From: Corynebacterium crudilactis
GTDB lineage: Bacteria; Actinomycetota; Actinomycetes; Mycobacteriales; Mycobacteriaceae
Reading direction: 5' to 3'
Length of the DNA stretch: 64,000 bases
Assembly: GCF_001643015.1 (NCBI RefSeq)
Contig: NZ_CP015622.1
Coordinates: 1,811,358-1,875,357 of the forward strand
In this document: positions 19,733 to 29,261 of the stretch, in pieces
Position numbering within the stretch: the stretch's first letter is position 1
Layout: each line of letters starts with the position of its first letter
Notes under the pieces: generated by a model
Told to the model about the DNA's origin: nothing
What the model saw: the letters and a program-made list of their open reading frames with translations, nothing else
Database searches by the model: none
Program-made: the position numbers and the translations under genes

Positions 19733-21043
19733 CTACTGCGCCCATTTCATAGACCGGAATCTCCAGATCACCGCGAAAAGCCTGATGAGAATGAAAGCTA
19801 ACAAGCCACACCACACACCGGTAAGCCCTGCATCTAGTGCATAAGAAATCCACACACCTGGCAAAAAACCAACAAGAACAGCGAGGATAGAAGCATTACG
19901 TAAAAACACTGCGTCCGCAGCACCTAGCAACACACCATCAATGGCAAAGACAACGCCTCCCAAAATAATCATCGCAATCATGATCCACCACGGTGAACGC
20001 ATCGTATCTAACACAAATTCATCCTGTGTAAAGATACGAGGGATCCACGAATGCAACAGCACAAACAGCAAACCCAAAACACTCGCGAAAACCAAAGAAT
20101 ACTTAATCACTTGATTTCCCACACGCCGCGCAACCTGAGCGCTTCCAGCACCAAGCGCGGCGCCCGTCAGAGTCTGAGCTGCGATCGCCAAAGAGTCCAA
20201 CACCAAGGTGATGAAATTCCACAATTGCAATAACACCTGGTGCGCTGCCAACGATGCTGTACCAAAACGTGCAGCCACGGCTGCAGCCGACAGAAAAGCC
20301 ACCTGGAAAGATAAGGAACGCATAATCAGATCACGGCCCAACACCAGCTGCTGTTTCATCACCGACCACTGTGGCAACCAGGAGCCTCGATGATATTTAA
20401 CGAGCGCACCCAAAAATAATGCAGCCGTGATGGCCTCAGCAATAAGATTTGCCCAGGCCGAGCCAACCAGACCAAATTTAGCCACAAAAATGGGAATCAT
20501 GATCGCGCCGGGGATCACTCCCGCCAGCGTGAAGTAGAGAGGCAATTTGGTATTTTGAATGCCTCGCAACCACCCGTTTCCAGCCATGATAATGAGCACC
20601 AGTGGAACTGCAAAGGCCGCAACCCGAAGCCACTTCCCTGCTTCTTGAGCTACTGTTTCATCACCACTGAGCCATAACGCAAAGGTTGGCGCACCCAGCA
20701 GCATCACCGTCAAAATGCCCAATCCGACACACAGTGCAACCCACGTTGCTTGTACGCCTTCGGCGATTGCCCCTTGTCTATCCCCGGTACCGAAAAACCT
20801 CGAAGATCTAGCTGTTGTGCCATAGGATAAAAAGGTCAGCTGGGTGGTTACTTGAGCTTGAATCGTGGTGGCTGCTCCAAGAGCTGCTAATTCAAAACGG
20901 CCCAAGGTGCCAACAACCGCTGTATCTAATAATAGATACAGCGGCATCGCGGCAAGAACACCAAGTGCGGGGAATGCCAAGCCAAAAATCTGTTTGGCGC
21001 TCACTCCGTGCGACTGATGACCAAAACCATTGTTAGGCATCAA
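19733..21043 (-). CDS. dinF: MATE family efflux transporter (DinF type)
   Basis: At 436 residues with about 12 membrane helices. The N-terminus reads AKQIFGLAFPALGVLAAMPL, typical of the DinF branch of Na+/H+-coupled multidrug and toxic compound extruders. It starts within the last 11 nt of the nrnA-type gene and is thus coupled to it. Substrate unknown; an SOS link is not supported here because I see no LexA box in front. Confidence 0.92.
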   Translation of the reverse strand: MMPNNGFGHQSHGVSAKQIFGLAFPALGVLAAMPLYLLLDTAVVGTLGRFELAALGAATTIQAQVTTQLTFLSYGTTARSSRFFGTGDRQGAIAEGVQATWVALCVGLGILTVMLLGAPTFALWLSGDETVAQEAGKWLRVAAFAVPLVLIIMAGNGWLRGIQNTKLPLYFTLAGVIPGAIMIPIFVAKFGLVGSAWANLIAEAITAALFLGALVKYHRGSWLPQWSVMKQQLVLGRDLIMRSLSFQVAFLSAAAVAARFGTASLAAHQVLLQLWNFITLVLDSLAIAAQTLTGAALGAGSAQVARRVGNQVIKYSLVFASVLGLLFVLLHSWIPRIFTQDEFVLDTMRSPWWIMIAMIILGGVVFAIDGVLLGAADAVFLRNASILAVLVGFLPGVWISYALDAGLTGVWCGLLAFILIRLFAVIWRFRSMKWAQ

Positions 21044-22031
21044 CGCCTACCGAACTTCTCAGCGACTCTCCCAACGTGACAGTCGCTTCAATCAAGGTAT
21101 CTAAAGCTTCCATCTCGGTACCTCGAGCGGTATAACCAGCAGCAGGAATATGTCCACCTCCGCCGAGATGAACAGCCAAAGATGCAACACTCAAATTAGA
21201 GGAACGCAGAGAGACTGTATAAACACCTGGTTCGTATTCTTTGAATACAGCACCAAAATCTGCGCCTTCCACTGCGCGAACCATTTCGATCAAACCTTCA
21301 ACTACTGCACGTGATCGACCATCAATGGTCTCAAAATCAGCCACGAGCACAGCCAGGGTATATGGTCCGGCTTCACGCAACTCAATCCTCGAAATGATTT
21401 GGCCCACAAGACGCAAATCATCCACTGAGGTTTGGTCAAGAAGCGCTGCGGAAATAGACCGGATATCTAAGCCAAATTCCATCAGCTCTTTAGCCATGTC
21501 ATGCATCACAGGACGGCCCCACCGGAAACAACCAGTATCAGTGAGTAAACCTGCATAAAGTCCATGCGCAATGTCTGGCGTAATTTGGATAGACAGTGCA
21601 TCAAACCAGTCATACAAAATCGTGGTGGTTGATTCAGCTTCCACATCGATTAAGTTGACGGTACCAAAACCAGGATTCGTTGCATGATGATCAACTACTA
21701 ACACCTTGTCGCGATTGTTCACAATAAAGTGCTCAAATGCTCCAGTGCGCTCAATAGAGCCACAATCAACAACGATAACGAGATCTGATTCAGGCAGGGT
21801 GTGCCCAAAAATAACGCTTGACGATCCAGGTATGGTCAGCAAGTTTTCTGGCATTGGATCTGTTTGACCAATGACGCCAACAACGTCTTTACCCAGTTGC
21901 TGCAATGCTGCAACTGTGGCTGTGACACTGCCAATCGCATCAGCATCTGGACGCAGATGGCCGACAACACTAATTGCTTGCGCATCCTGGACCAGAGCTG
22001 ATGCAGCATGAAACTGACTATTATCCGGCAC
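21033..22031 (-). CDS. nrnA: DHH phosphoesterase, NrnA-type nanoRNase / pAp phosphatase
   Basis: A 332-residue DHH/DHHA1 protein. Motifs seen: VVGHLRPDADAIGS (residues 20-33), VIVVDCGS, VLVVDHHATNPGFG, and the DHHA1 substrate loop LGGGGHIPAAGY near residue 290. It degrades 2-5-nt RNA fragments and dephosphorylates 3'-phosphoadenosine 5'-phosphate. It lies 5 nt after rbfA in the infB-rbfA-nrnA string conserved in Gram-positives. Activity preference is inferred from family. Confidence 0.92.
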   Translation of the reverse strand: MPDNSQFHAASALVQDAQAISVVGHLRPDADAIGSVTATVAALQQLGKDVVGVIGQTDPMPENLLTIPGSSSVIFGHTLPESDLVIVVDCGSIERTGAFEHFIVNNRDKVLVVDHHATNPGFGTVNLIDVEAESTTTILYDWFDALSIQITPDIAHGLYAGLLTDTGCFRWGRPVMHDMAKELMEFGLDIRSISAALLDQTSVDDLRLVGQIISRIELREAGPYTLAVLVADFETIDGRSRAVVEGLIEMVRAVEGADFGAVFKEYEPGVYTVSLRSSNLSVASLAVHLGGGGHIPAAGYTARGTEMEALDTLIEATVTLGESLRSSVGVDA

Positions 22032-22036
22032 TAGTG

Positions 22037-22486
22037 TTATTCCTCAGGTTCAGATTTGGTTGAGTCCTTATATGGATCTGCATCTCCGGCAGGCACTGCG
22101 CCTTCGCGTAGTTTTGCCAACTCTGCATCACGCTTGCGTGCACGATCCAACAGAGCTTCCATGTGAGCGGATGCTTCTGGAACGGTATCAACGCTGTAGG
22201 TCAAAGTTGGTGTGAAACGAACACCCAACTGCTGGCCGACGATCTTCCTTAGCTGTCCGCGTGCGCGGTGGAGTGCCTCAGCTGCTGCTTCCAGATCTGG
22301 TTCTTCTTCCATTGATGCTCCACGGACGGTATAAAACACCTTTGCATCATGAAGGTCACCGGTCATTGTCACATCGGTAACAGTGACGAACTCAAGGCGA
22401 CGGTCTTTGATATCGCGTTCGATTGCGCTGGCCACAATAGTTTGAATGCGCTTTGCCATGCGTGCCGCGCGGGCGTTGTCAGCCAT
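22037..22486 (-). CDS. rbfA: 30S ribosome-binding factor RbfA
   Basis: A 149-residue KH-type assembly factor. [41 protein letters not shown] and [14 protein letters not shown] are diagnostic. The C-terminus has an acidic, charged tail (from about residue 120) common in actinobacteria. It matures the 5' end of 16S rRNA and supports cold adaptation. It follows infB after a 205-nt spacer with two hairpins, so it may also be read from its own promoter. Confidence 0.96.
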   Translation of the reverse strand: MADNARAARMAKRIQTIVASAIERDIKDRRLEFVTVTDVTMTGDLHDAKVFYTVRGASMEEEPDLEAAAEALHRARGQLRKIVGQQLGVRFTPTLTYSVDTVPEASAHMEALLDRARKRDAELAKLREGAVPAGDADPYKDSTKSEPEE

Positions 22487-22616
22487 GTTGAACTACTCCT
22501 AATCTTCACAGAGTCTAGATAATTCTTTTGGAATTCTACCCTGAATTGGAAATATTTTTATAGGTATCTCTATCCTGCAGTTCTTAGTTTAAAAAAGAAC
22601 TAAACAGGTGTACAAA

Positions 22617-22677
22617 GGGGCTGGCCTTCCGAAGGAAAGCCAGCCCCAGTTGTGTGTCCGAGGCGTTAAGACGCCTC
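22617..22677 (-). terminator. Tandem hairpins downstream of infB
   Basis: Two stem-loops: a 7-bp stem with a 4-nt loop (22660-22666/22671-22677) 14 nt after the infB stop, then a perfect 9-bp GC-rich stem (22617-22625/22639-22647). T-tracts are short, so partial termination before rbfA is likely. Confidence 0.65.
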
Positions 22678-22691
22678 AAACGGTTTAATGC

Positions 22692-25600
22692 TTAAGCTTC
22701 GCGTGGAACCTCAACCATTTCATAAACTTCGATCTTGTCATCGACAGAGATGTCTGGGTAGGACAAGACCATACCGCACTCGTAGCCTGCAGAGACTTCG
22801 GTGGCATCGTCCTTTTCGCGACGCAAGGAGACGATCTTTGCATTTTCGGCAATGACGTTTCCGTCACGGGTAATGCGGATCGTTGCGTTACGACGAACCT
22901 TTCCATCTTCAACCATGCAACCTGCGATGAGGCCAACGGAGGATGCCTTGAAGATCGCACGGATCTCTGCATGTCCGATAACGCGCTCTTCGTAGATTGG
23001 CTTGAGCATGCCCTTGAGAGCTGCTTCGACCTCTTCGATAGCACGGTAAATGATCGTGTAGTAACGAACATCTACGCCTTCTGCGTTAGCTTCTTCAGTT
23101 GCCTTGCCCTCAGCGCGAACGTTGAAAGCAATGATGACAGCGTCGGATGCTGCTGCAAGGGTGACGTTGGTCTGGGTAACTGCACCCACACCGCGGTCGA
23201 TGATGTTGAGCTGGACTTCATCGTCCATCTCAATCTTCAGCAATGCTTCTTCCAGTGCTTCCACGGAACCAGCATTATCGCCCTTAAGAATAAGGTTAAG
23301 GGTGCTGTGTTCCTTAAGAACTGCATCCAGATCCTCGAGGGAGACGCGCTTGCGGGTACGTGCTGCCATGGCATTGCGCTTACGTGCATTGCGCTGGTTA
23401 GCAATCTGACGTGCGAGGCGGTCATCCTCAACAACCAAGAGGTTGTCGCCAGCACCAGGAACACCGTTAAGGCCCTGGACCTGAACTGGACGGGATGGAC
23501 CAGCTTCTTCAACGTCACGACCATACTCGTCGACCATGCGACGAACACGTCCGTAGGTATCGCCTGCAACGATGGAGTCACCGACGCGCAAGGTACCGCG
23601 CTGAACGATAACAGTAGCCACTGGGCCACGACCGCGGTCCAGGTGAGCTTCAATTGCAACGCCCTGTGCGTCCATATCTGGGTTCGCAACAAGGTCAAGC
23701 TCAGCATCTGCAGTCAAGCAGATAGAAGATAGCAGCTCATCGATGTGGAGGCCCTGCTTAGCAGAGATGTCAACGAAGATGGTGTCGCCACCGTACTCTT
23801 CAGGAACCAATCCGTATTCGGTCAGCTGACCACGGATCTTCTCTGGAGAAGCTTCTGGCTTATCAATCTTGTTCACTGCGACCACGATTGGCACGTCTGC
23901 AGCCTTAGCGTGGTTGATTGCTTCAACAGTCTGTGGCATAACGCCGTCGTCTGCTGCAACAACTAGAACCGCGATATCGGTTGACTTTGCACCACGAGCA
24001 CGCATGGCGGTGAAGGCCTCGTGACCTGGGGTATCCAGGAAGGTGATGGTGCGTTCGGTGTCTTCAACATTGACCTTGACCTGGTATGCACCAATGCCCT
24101 GGGTAATGCCGCCGGCTTCATCAGAGCCGACATTTTCCTTACGGATAGTATCCAGCAAACGAGTCTTACCGTGGTCAACGTGGCCCATGACGGTAACCAC
24201 AGGAGGACGCTTAGCAAGGTCATCGCGGTCGCCTGCATCTTCGCCGAACTGCAGATCGAAGCTCTGAAGAAGCTCACGATCCTCATCTTCTGGGGAAACA
24301 ACCTGAACCTTGTAGTTCATTTCCTCACCGAGCAGCTGCAAAGTTTCATCAGAAACGGAAGCAGTTGCGGTGACCATTTCGCCAAGGTTGAACAGTGCCT
24401 GAACCAATGCCGATGCATCTGCACCGATCTTATCGGCGAAATCAGACAGTGAAGCACCGCGTGCAAGACGGAGGGTTTCGCCCTTGCCGTCTGGCAAACG
24501 AATGCCACCAATGACATTTGGTGCCTGCATTGATTCGTATTCGTTGCGTTTTTGACGCTTCGACTTACGACCCCTGCGTGGAGCGCCACCTGGACGACCG
24601 AATGCACCTGCGGTACCGCCACGACGACCGCCGCGACCTGCACCACCTGGACCACCGGTTCCGCCGCCACGGTTGAATCCGCCGCCAGCGCCGCCGCCAG
24701 CTTGGCCACCGCGTCCACCCTTGCCAGGTGCCTTAGCAGGCATCTGACCTGGGGTTGGAGGCATCATTGCTGGTGATGGACGACGTCCGCCACCCTGACG
24801 CTCCTGTGAAGGTGCACCCTGTGTTCCTTGTGCAGCGCCACCCTGCGGGCGAGGTCCGCCCTGTCCCTGTGGGCGTGCGCCACCCTGTGGGCGAGGTCCG
24901 CCGGAGCCAGCGCCTTGGCGCTGTCCACCACGATTACCTTGACCGCCATCACGCTGGCCGCCATCACGGCCGCCTGGACGTCCGCCACCCTGTGGGCGTG
25001 GAGCGCCACCTGGGCGAGGTCCGCCACCAGGACGGGGGCCGCCACCTGGGCGAGGAGCTGGACGCTCGCCGCCACCAGTGGAGAATGGGTTATTTGCTAC
25101 ACGTGGTGCACGTGCGCCTGGCTTTGGAGCAGGCTTGCCCATTGGGCGTGGCATTGCACCTGGTCGTGCAGCGTCAGCAGCTGGCTTTGCTGGCTCTGCC
25201 TTCTTAGCAGCATCGCCTGGGGTTGGGCCAGAAAATGCTGGCTTTGCAGCAGGTGCTGGCTTAGCTGGAACTGCTGGCTTTGCAGCAGCAGTTGGCTTAG
25301 CTGGAGCTGCTGGGGTTGCAGGCTTAGGTGCAGCAGGTTTCGCAGCGCCTGGCTTTGCAGCAGCAGCAGTTGGCTTAGCTGGAGCTGCTGGGGTTGCAGG
25401 CTTAGGTGCAGCAGGTTTCGCAGCGCCTGGCTTTGCAGCAGCTGGGCTTGGTGCAGGCTTAGCTGCGCCTGGCTTAGGTGCTGCAGGCTTTGCTGCTGCA
25501 GGCTTCGCAGCGGTGTCGGACTTATCCGCACCGTTCGAGCCGTAGTGCTCTTGCATCCTCTTTACAACTGGGGATTCAATTGTAGATGATGCGGTTTTAA

Positions 25601-25694
25601 CAAACTCGCCCTTATCCTTAAGGGTGGCAAGCAGTTCCTTGCTGGTAATACCGAGCTGCTTTGCAAGCTCATGTACACGAAGCTTTCCGGGCAC
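22692..25694 (-). CDS. infB: Translation initiation factor IF-2
   Basis: A 1000-residue IF-2 that places initiator tRNA on the 30S subunit. The N-terminus has an IF2_N domain (residues 1-52, [20 protein letters not shown]), then about 330 residues of Ala/Pro/Lys and Gly/Arg/Pro-rich disordered sequence, a second IF2_N, and the G domain (G1 GHVDHGKT at about residue 500, [23 protein letters not shown]). Two beta-barrel domains follow. It starts at a GTG with AGGAG at 4 nt. The linker contains a perfect tandem 78-bp duplication (25282-25437). Confidence 0.97.
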   Translation of the reverse strand: MPGKLRVHELAKQLGITSKELLATLKDKGEFVKTASSTIESPVVKRMQEHYGSNGADKSDTAAKPAAAKPAAPKPGAAKPAPSPAAAKPGAAKPAAPKPATPAAPAKPTAAAAKPGAAKPAAPKPATPAAPAKPTAAAKPAVPAKPAPAAKPAFSGPTPGDAAKKAEPAKPAADAARPGAMPRPMGKPAPKPGARAPRVANNPFSTGGGERPAPRPGGGPRPGGGPRPGGAPRPQGGGRPGGRDGGQRDGGQGNRGGQRQGAGSGGPRPQGGARPQGQGGPRPQGGAAQGTQGAPSQERQGGGRRPSPAMMPPTPGQMPAKAPGKGGRGGQAGGGAGGGFNRGGGTGGPGGAGRGGRRGGTAGAFGRPGGAPRRGRKSKRQKRNEYESMQAPNVIGGIRLPDGKGETLRLARGASLSDFADKIGADASALVQALFNLGEMVTATASVSDETLQLLGEEMNYKVQVVSPEDEDRELLQSFDLQFGEDAGDRDDLAKRPPVVTVMGHVDHGKTRLLDTIRKENVGSDEAGGITQGIGAYQVKVNVEDTERTITFLDTPGHEAFTAMRARGAKSTDIAVLVVAADDGVMPQTVEAINHAKAADVPIVVAVNKIDKPEASPEKIRGQLTEYGLVPEEYGGDTIFVDISAKQGLHIDELLSSICLTADAELDLVANPDMDAQGVAIEAHLDRGRGPVATVIVQRGTLRVGDSIVAGDTYGRVRRMVDEYGRDVEEAGPSRPVQVQGLNGVPGAGDNLLVVEDDRLARQIANQRNARKRNAMAARTRKRVSLEDLDAVLKEHSTLNLILKGDNAGSVEALEEALLKIEMDDEVQLNIIDRGVGAVTQTNVTLAAASDAVIIAFNVRAEGKATEEANAEGVDVRYYTIIYRAIEEVEAALKGMLKPIYEERVIGHAEIRAIFKASSVGLIAGCMVEDGKVRRNATIRITRDGNVIAENAKIVSLRREKDDATEVSAGYECGMVLSYPDISVDDKIEVYEMVEVPREA
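25282..25437 (-). repeat. Perfect tandem repeat of 78 bp (two copies) inside infB
   Basis: Bases 25282-25359 and 25360-25437 are identical. Each copy encodes 26 residues rich in Ala, Lys and Pro (units such as [20 protein letters not shown]) in the disordered linker of IF-2. Absence of silent differences suggests a recent duplication. Confidence 0.95.
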
Positions 25695-25712
25695 TTCTCT
25701 CCTCTAGTTTTT

Positions 25713-25757
25713 GCCAGAGAATCGAAGGCCTTTCGAAAAGGGTCCTTGATCTCTGGC
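25713..25757 (-). promoter_or_regulatory. Hairpin in the infB leader
   Basis: A perfect outer stem of 8 bp (25713-25720/25750-25757) with a largely paired interior of AAGGCC/GGGTCCTT type. Its 3' foot is 18 nt from the infB GTG and just upstream of the AGGAG. No T-tract follows on the minus strand, so it fits a translational or RNA-stability element better than a terminator. Confidence 0.5.
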
Positions 25758-25807
25758 GTTAATTATTGACGTTCATCGCTGATGCTTCATCGTATGCTCA
25801 TCAGTGT

Positions 25808-26155
25808 TCAGTCTTCCTTACAAAAATCGGGTCCGGCGTTTTCCGCCAGGTACGTGCGTACGTGACCTGCATCCACGGTTGTGGACACCCTCAGCGCTCG
25901 GCCAAAAGCACGGCGCTGTTCAGCAAGGTCCAGTGCGTCGATGGAAGGGGTCAACCATGCTCCCCTTCCAGGCATCCGACGTTTCGGATCTGGAAGGATA
26001 ACTCCCGGAAATTCCGGGGATTCCACCACACGAAGCAGTTCGCGATCAGGCTTACGCTCTCGTGTGGCAACGCAGGTACGGATTCGGGTTGAAGTGCGAT
26101 CAGAAAGTTGTCCAGATGAAGCATTTAACGCATCGTCATGGAACATCAGCTGCAT
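25808..26155 (-). CDS. ylxR: YlxR/RnpM family RNA-binding protein
   Basis: 115 residues. The YlxR fold motifs RTCVATRERKPDRELLRVV and MPGRGAWLTPSIDAL are clear, followed by a basic helix RRAFGRALRV. In other bacteria YlxR (RnpM) binds and modulates RNase P RNA. The ATG has GAAAGGG at 4-nt spacing. It lies between nusA and infB, its usual place. An N-terminal extension of about 24 residues precedes the domain. Confidence 0.92.
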   Translation of the reverse strand: MQLMFHDDALNASSGQLSDRTSTRIRTCVATRERKPDRELLRVVESPEFPGVILPDPKRRMPGRGAWLTPSIDALDLAEQRRAFGRALRVSTTVDAGHVRTYLAENAGPDFCKED

Positions 26156-26330
26156 TCAACCCTTTCACCATTTTTCATTTGACCAGAACTTCAGTGTCTA
26201 ACGCGAATTTCATATAAATACACGTCCTCCACAGCCCGCACATGGGCCTTGACTAATATTACGCTATGAGGACCCAAAATTGGAACCTGCAACTAATTAA
26301 AAAGAACTTCTGGTGGTGAAAAACAACAGA

Positions 26331-26353
26331 GCCGGTGTGGAAATCACACCGGC
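26331..26353 (-). terminator. nusA terminator
   Basis: A 9-bp perfect stem, 5-nt loop (26331-26339/26345-26353), followed leftward by a T-rich tract. It separates the rimP-nusA pair from ylxR-infB, which therefore may be partly independent. Confidence 0.8.
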
Positions 26354-26376
26354 CCCATGTCTAGTCGATCTAATTC

Positions 26377-27390
26377 TTAGTCGATATCAGAGTGAATATC
26401 GATCTTCCAGCCGGTGAGACGAGCAGCCAAGCGGGCATTTTGCCCCTCTTTGCCGATAGCCAAGGAAAGCTGGTAGTCAGGGACTGTTACGCGTGCAGTT
26501 TGAGCTTCAGCATCAGTAACTTCAACGTTGACAACCTTTGATGGAGCCAGCGCATTTCCAACGAAAGTTGCTGGATCATCAGAGTAATCAATGATGTCGA
26601 TTTTCTCTCCACCAAGCTCGCGCATGATGTTGGACACACGTTGTCCACGTGGGCCAATGCATGCGCCCTTTGCGTTGAGGTTCTTCAACTTTGCCTGCAC
26701 AGCAACCTTTGAACGGTGGCCAGCTTCACGTGAAATAGCGACGATTTCTACAGAGCCATCGGCTACTTCTGGAATTTCGAGTTCGAACAAACGACGAACC
26801 AATTCCGGGTGGGTACGGGACAAGTTGATCTGAATGTCAGTGGTGCTCTTGCCAACACCAACAACAAAGCACTTCACACGATCGCCGTGCTTGAGCTTCT
26901 CACCAGGGATCTGCTCCGCAGGAAGAAGAACACCATCCTGGTTATCAGCTTCAGTACCCAGCTGCACGATGATAATGCCGCGCTCTGCAGCGCGAGCATC
27001 TGCCTGCACGATGCCGGAAACAACGGTGCCTTCATAGTTTGCGTATGCATCGAATGCACGGCTTGCTTCAGCTTCACGCAAAGACTTAACGATGGCATCG
27101 CGGACAGCGCGAGCGCTGACACGGCCAAAGTTGGATGGGGTGTCATCGTATTCGGAGGTGAGTGCGCCTGTTTCGTCGAATTCAGAAACAATGACAGCTA
27201 CTGAACCGGTTGCGGAATCGATGTCCACGCGTGATCGCTGGTTCGTAGGTGCTCCGGCTTCGCGGTTGTCCAAGTAGGAGTGCAAAAGTGCGGAGGCAAT
27301 GGTGCGCAGCAAGTCCTTGACGGGGATACCCTTTTCGGACTCAATGGCCTTTAAAGCCTGGACATCAATATTCACTTGTCTTCCTCTCAA
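26377..27390 (-). CDS. nusA: Transcription termination/antitermination protein NusA
   Basis: 337 residues: N-terminal RNA-polymerase-binding domain (1-110), S1 domain (about 115-185, GTVVSGIVQADARAAERG), and two KH domains (GACIGPRGQRVSNIMRELGG and LAIGKEGQNARLAARLTGWK). The C-terminal AR repeats of E. coli NusA are absent, as in other actinobacteria. It regulates pausing, termination and rRNA antitermination. It follows rimP after 18 nt. Confidence 0.97.
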   Translation of the reverse strand: MRGRQVNIDVQALKAIESEKGIPVKDLLRTIASALLHSYLDNREAGAPTNQRSRVDIDSATGSVAVIVSEFDETGALTSEYDDTPSNFGRVSARAVRDAIVKSLREAEASRAFDAYANYEGTVVSGIVQADARAAERGIIIVQLGTEADNQDGVLLPAEQIPGEKLKHGDRVKCFVVGVGKSTTDIQINLSRTHPELVRRLFELEIPEVADGSVEIVAISREAGHRSKVAVQAKLKNLNAKGACIGPRGQRVSNIMRELGGEKIDIIDYSDDPATFVGNALAPSKVVNVEVTDAEAQTARVTVPDYQLSLAIGKEGQNARLAARLTGWKIDIHSDID

Positions 27391-27408
27391 GCTTCCACCA
27401 CGTACTCT

Positions 27409-27945
27409 TTACGCGGTGGCTTCGTCGAATGTGCTTTCTGCGAGGGACAGCTCTTCCTGCGCAGGTTTAGCGAATTCAATTTCTACCACTGCACGGGGTG
27501 ATTCTGCTAATTCTAGGACTGTGACCTCGAGCAACTTTTTGTTTCTTTCGATTAAAACGACGGCTGTTTCAGCGTCGTTAAGTGCTCCGATGCGTGCTAC
27601 GCGCGTTGTGCCATCATAATCAAGCGCAACCAAACGGCTACGGTTTCTGCGCCAGTGGCGCGGCTTTGTCAGTGGGTTGTCCACGCCCGGCGTGGACACT
27701 TCGAGCGTGTAGCCCGCTCCAAAGTTAAGGTCACCGCGCTGCTCGGCGGCGTCGAAAAGCTCTCCAACTTCCTTGCTCAGGATTTCAAGATGGTCAAGAT
27801 CTGGACGGGAATCTGAATCTACTTTGATGGAGACTGCCGATTTTGGTCCTGCTTTGTTGACTTTTAATTCTTCAAGATCAAATTTGTGGGATGCAACGAG
27901 AGGCTCGATGAGCTCTGTCAAAGATTCTGTGGTTGGAAATGCCAT
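27409..27945 (-). CDS. rimP: Ribosome maturation factor RimP
   Basis: A 178-residue RimP with its N-terminal domain ([32 protein letters not shown]), the highly conserved [20 protein letters not shown] and a C-terminal SH3-like barrel. It assists 30S assembly. It is the first gene of the rimP-nusA-ylxR-infB operon, divergent from a lipoprotein gene 54 nt away. Confidence 0.96.
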   Translation of the reverse strand: MAFPTTESLTELIEPLVASHKFDLEELKVNKAGPKSAVSIKVDSDSRPDLDHLEILSKEVGELFDAAEQRGDLNFGAGYTLEVSTPGVDNPLTKPRHWRRNRSRLVALDYDGTTRVARIGALNDAETAVVLIERNKKLLEVTVLELAESPRAVVEIEFAKPAQEELSLAESTFDEATA

Positions 27946-27999
27946 AAAGATAAGGATAACCTGCCGACTAATTCCACTAGGCCATTACACTGTAAACTC

Positions 28000-28830
28000 A
28001 TGCGTTGGCGTATCCCTATTGTCCTTAGTGTTTCACTTCTTTCTGCCTCTTTGGTGGCGTGCACCCCTTCCCCAAATCCGAATGAAACTTTGACCACGAT
28101 GTATCAGGATGCACTTTCTGATGCTCAGGCGTTGTCACAGGCCCAGCCGGAATTGTCCGCATTGCGTGCGGAACATGCTGATGAACTACTGGCAGAGATT
28201 CACCGCGTCTGTGGCTTTGATGATGAAGGCACGCTACCGGAATCATGCACGGTTGCTGTGCCCGATATTGCCGCCATTCCGACAGATAATGCAGAGAAGT
28301 ACCTCAGCGATAGTCAGGCCTTGATCCTGGATAATTTAGCTAATATGCCCCGCGAATCCATTCCACTGGCTATAGATCACTACATCGAAGAATCCCGGTT
28401 TACGCAAAAATCACAGGTATCCATTCCGACTGATCTCACGCTCAGCACTGAGGAATTAGCTACCGCCCAGGAGCTGGCTGCCCGCGAATATTCCGCCTCC
28501 TGGGCCCTAGGGGTTGCTCTGGCCTACCTCCCCGCGACGGAACGCGATGTCGTGGAAGATGCGATTGACAACCATGCCGAGCGAGCAGCCCTATTACAAC
28601 TTGCCAGCGCACCAGAAAACAGCGAAGTCGCAGAACCTGGTTATGACAGTGACATCCCCGCACCTTCAGACGAGGCCTCAGCACGCAGCGCCATTCGAGC
28701 CATCGAGGACAGCATGGTCCAGGCGTGGCATGCAGCTGCAAGCGCTGCAACGACAGACGCCTGGCGTGTCATATGTGCCCAGATCGCCGGCGACACTGCG
28801 CGCGAATTCACGCTTATCGACGCCCCCTAG
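28000..28830 (+). CDS. Predicted lipoprotein of unknown function next to rimP
   Basis: 276 residues from the ATG at 28000; an upstream in-frame start overlaps rimP and lacks the signal peptide at its N-terminus. A hydrophobic segment ends in the lipobox LVAC (cysteine at residue 21). The remainder is helical and acidic, with paired helices at both ends (for example LAAREYSASWALGVALAYL and AIRAIEDSMVQAWHAAA). A ferritin-like DUF4439 relationship is possible because such genes neighbour rimP in actinobacteria, but I do not see a metal ligand set, so the function is left open. Confidence 0.75.
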   Translation: MRWRIPIVLSVSLLSASLVACTPSPNPNETLTTMYQDALSDAQALSQAQPELSALRAEHADELLAEIHRVCGFDDEGTLPESCTVAVPDIAAIPTDNAEKYLSDSQALILDNLANMPRESIPLAIDHYIEESRFTQKSQVSIPTDLTLSTEELATAQELAAREYSASWALGVALAYLPATERDVVEDAIDNHAERAALLQLASAPENSEVAEPGYDSDIPAPSDEASARSAIRAIEDSMVQAWHAAASAATTDAWRVICAQIAGDTAREFTLIDAP

Positions 28831-29261
28831 GTGTGTTTAGAATGCTGCACACAAAAATCCCCGGTTAAGGACTTTGCATAATTTACTTTTAGCCGTGTAA
28901 TTTACACGGCTTTTTTTATTTCTGGCAGCTTTCATCACGCTTTCCGCACTGAAAGTGCGCAATCGTTTTCACCAAAGCTTTCGCCAGCACACCCACCCCC
29001 TCACACTCTTTCGGGGGTATTAGAGGTAACGATTCACCCCATTAATTTCTGTCAGCCTATAGGGAAAAATTGCAAAATTGACACAAACTCCCAGCTCGCT
29101 AAGAAAATGCTTGCTTTTTAGTTAATTTTCGCCCACAAAAATATAGGACGCAGGTCTCCGTACTGGTTTGGCTGTGATCCATGTCGCACATAGTATTTCA
29201 ATCACCGGATTCCACTCGGTTGAGAAACCCAGGGAATATTCATAAACAACGGAGGTCAATC
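28831..29261. other. Intergenic leader region before oppA
   Basis: 431 bases with no credible gene. It holds the terminator at 28891-28911, a small hairpin (28995-29000/29013-29018, 12-nt loop), and AT-rich sequence with TATAGG at about 29057 and 29145, either of which might serve as a -10 for oppA. I found no convincing -35. Confidence 0.5.
28891..28911 (+). terminator. Terminator of the rimP-adjacent lipoprotein gene
   Basis: Perfect 9-bp stem (28891-28899/28903-28911), 3-nt loop, followed by seven T: a canonical Rho-independent terminator. Confidence 0.92.

Noticed and set aside
24828..25589. Open frame of 253 codons opposite infB, rich in Trp, Cys and Ser
   Set aside because: Produced by the Ala/Pro/Gly repeat coding of IF-2 on the other strand.
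28995..29018. Small hairpin in the oppA leader considered as a riboswitch
   Set aside because: Only 6 bp with a 12-nt loop and no conserved riboswitch core.
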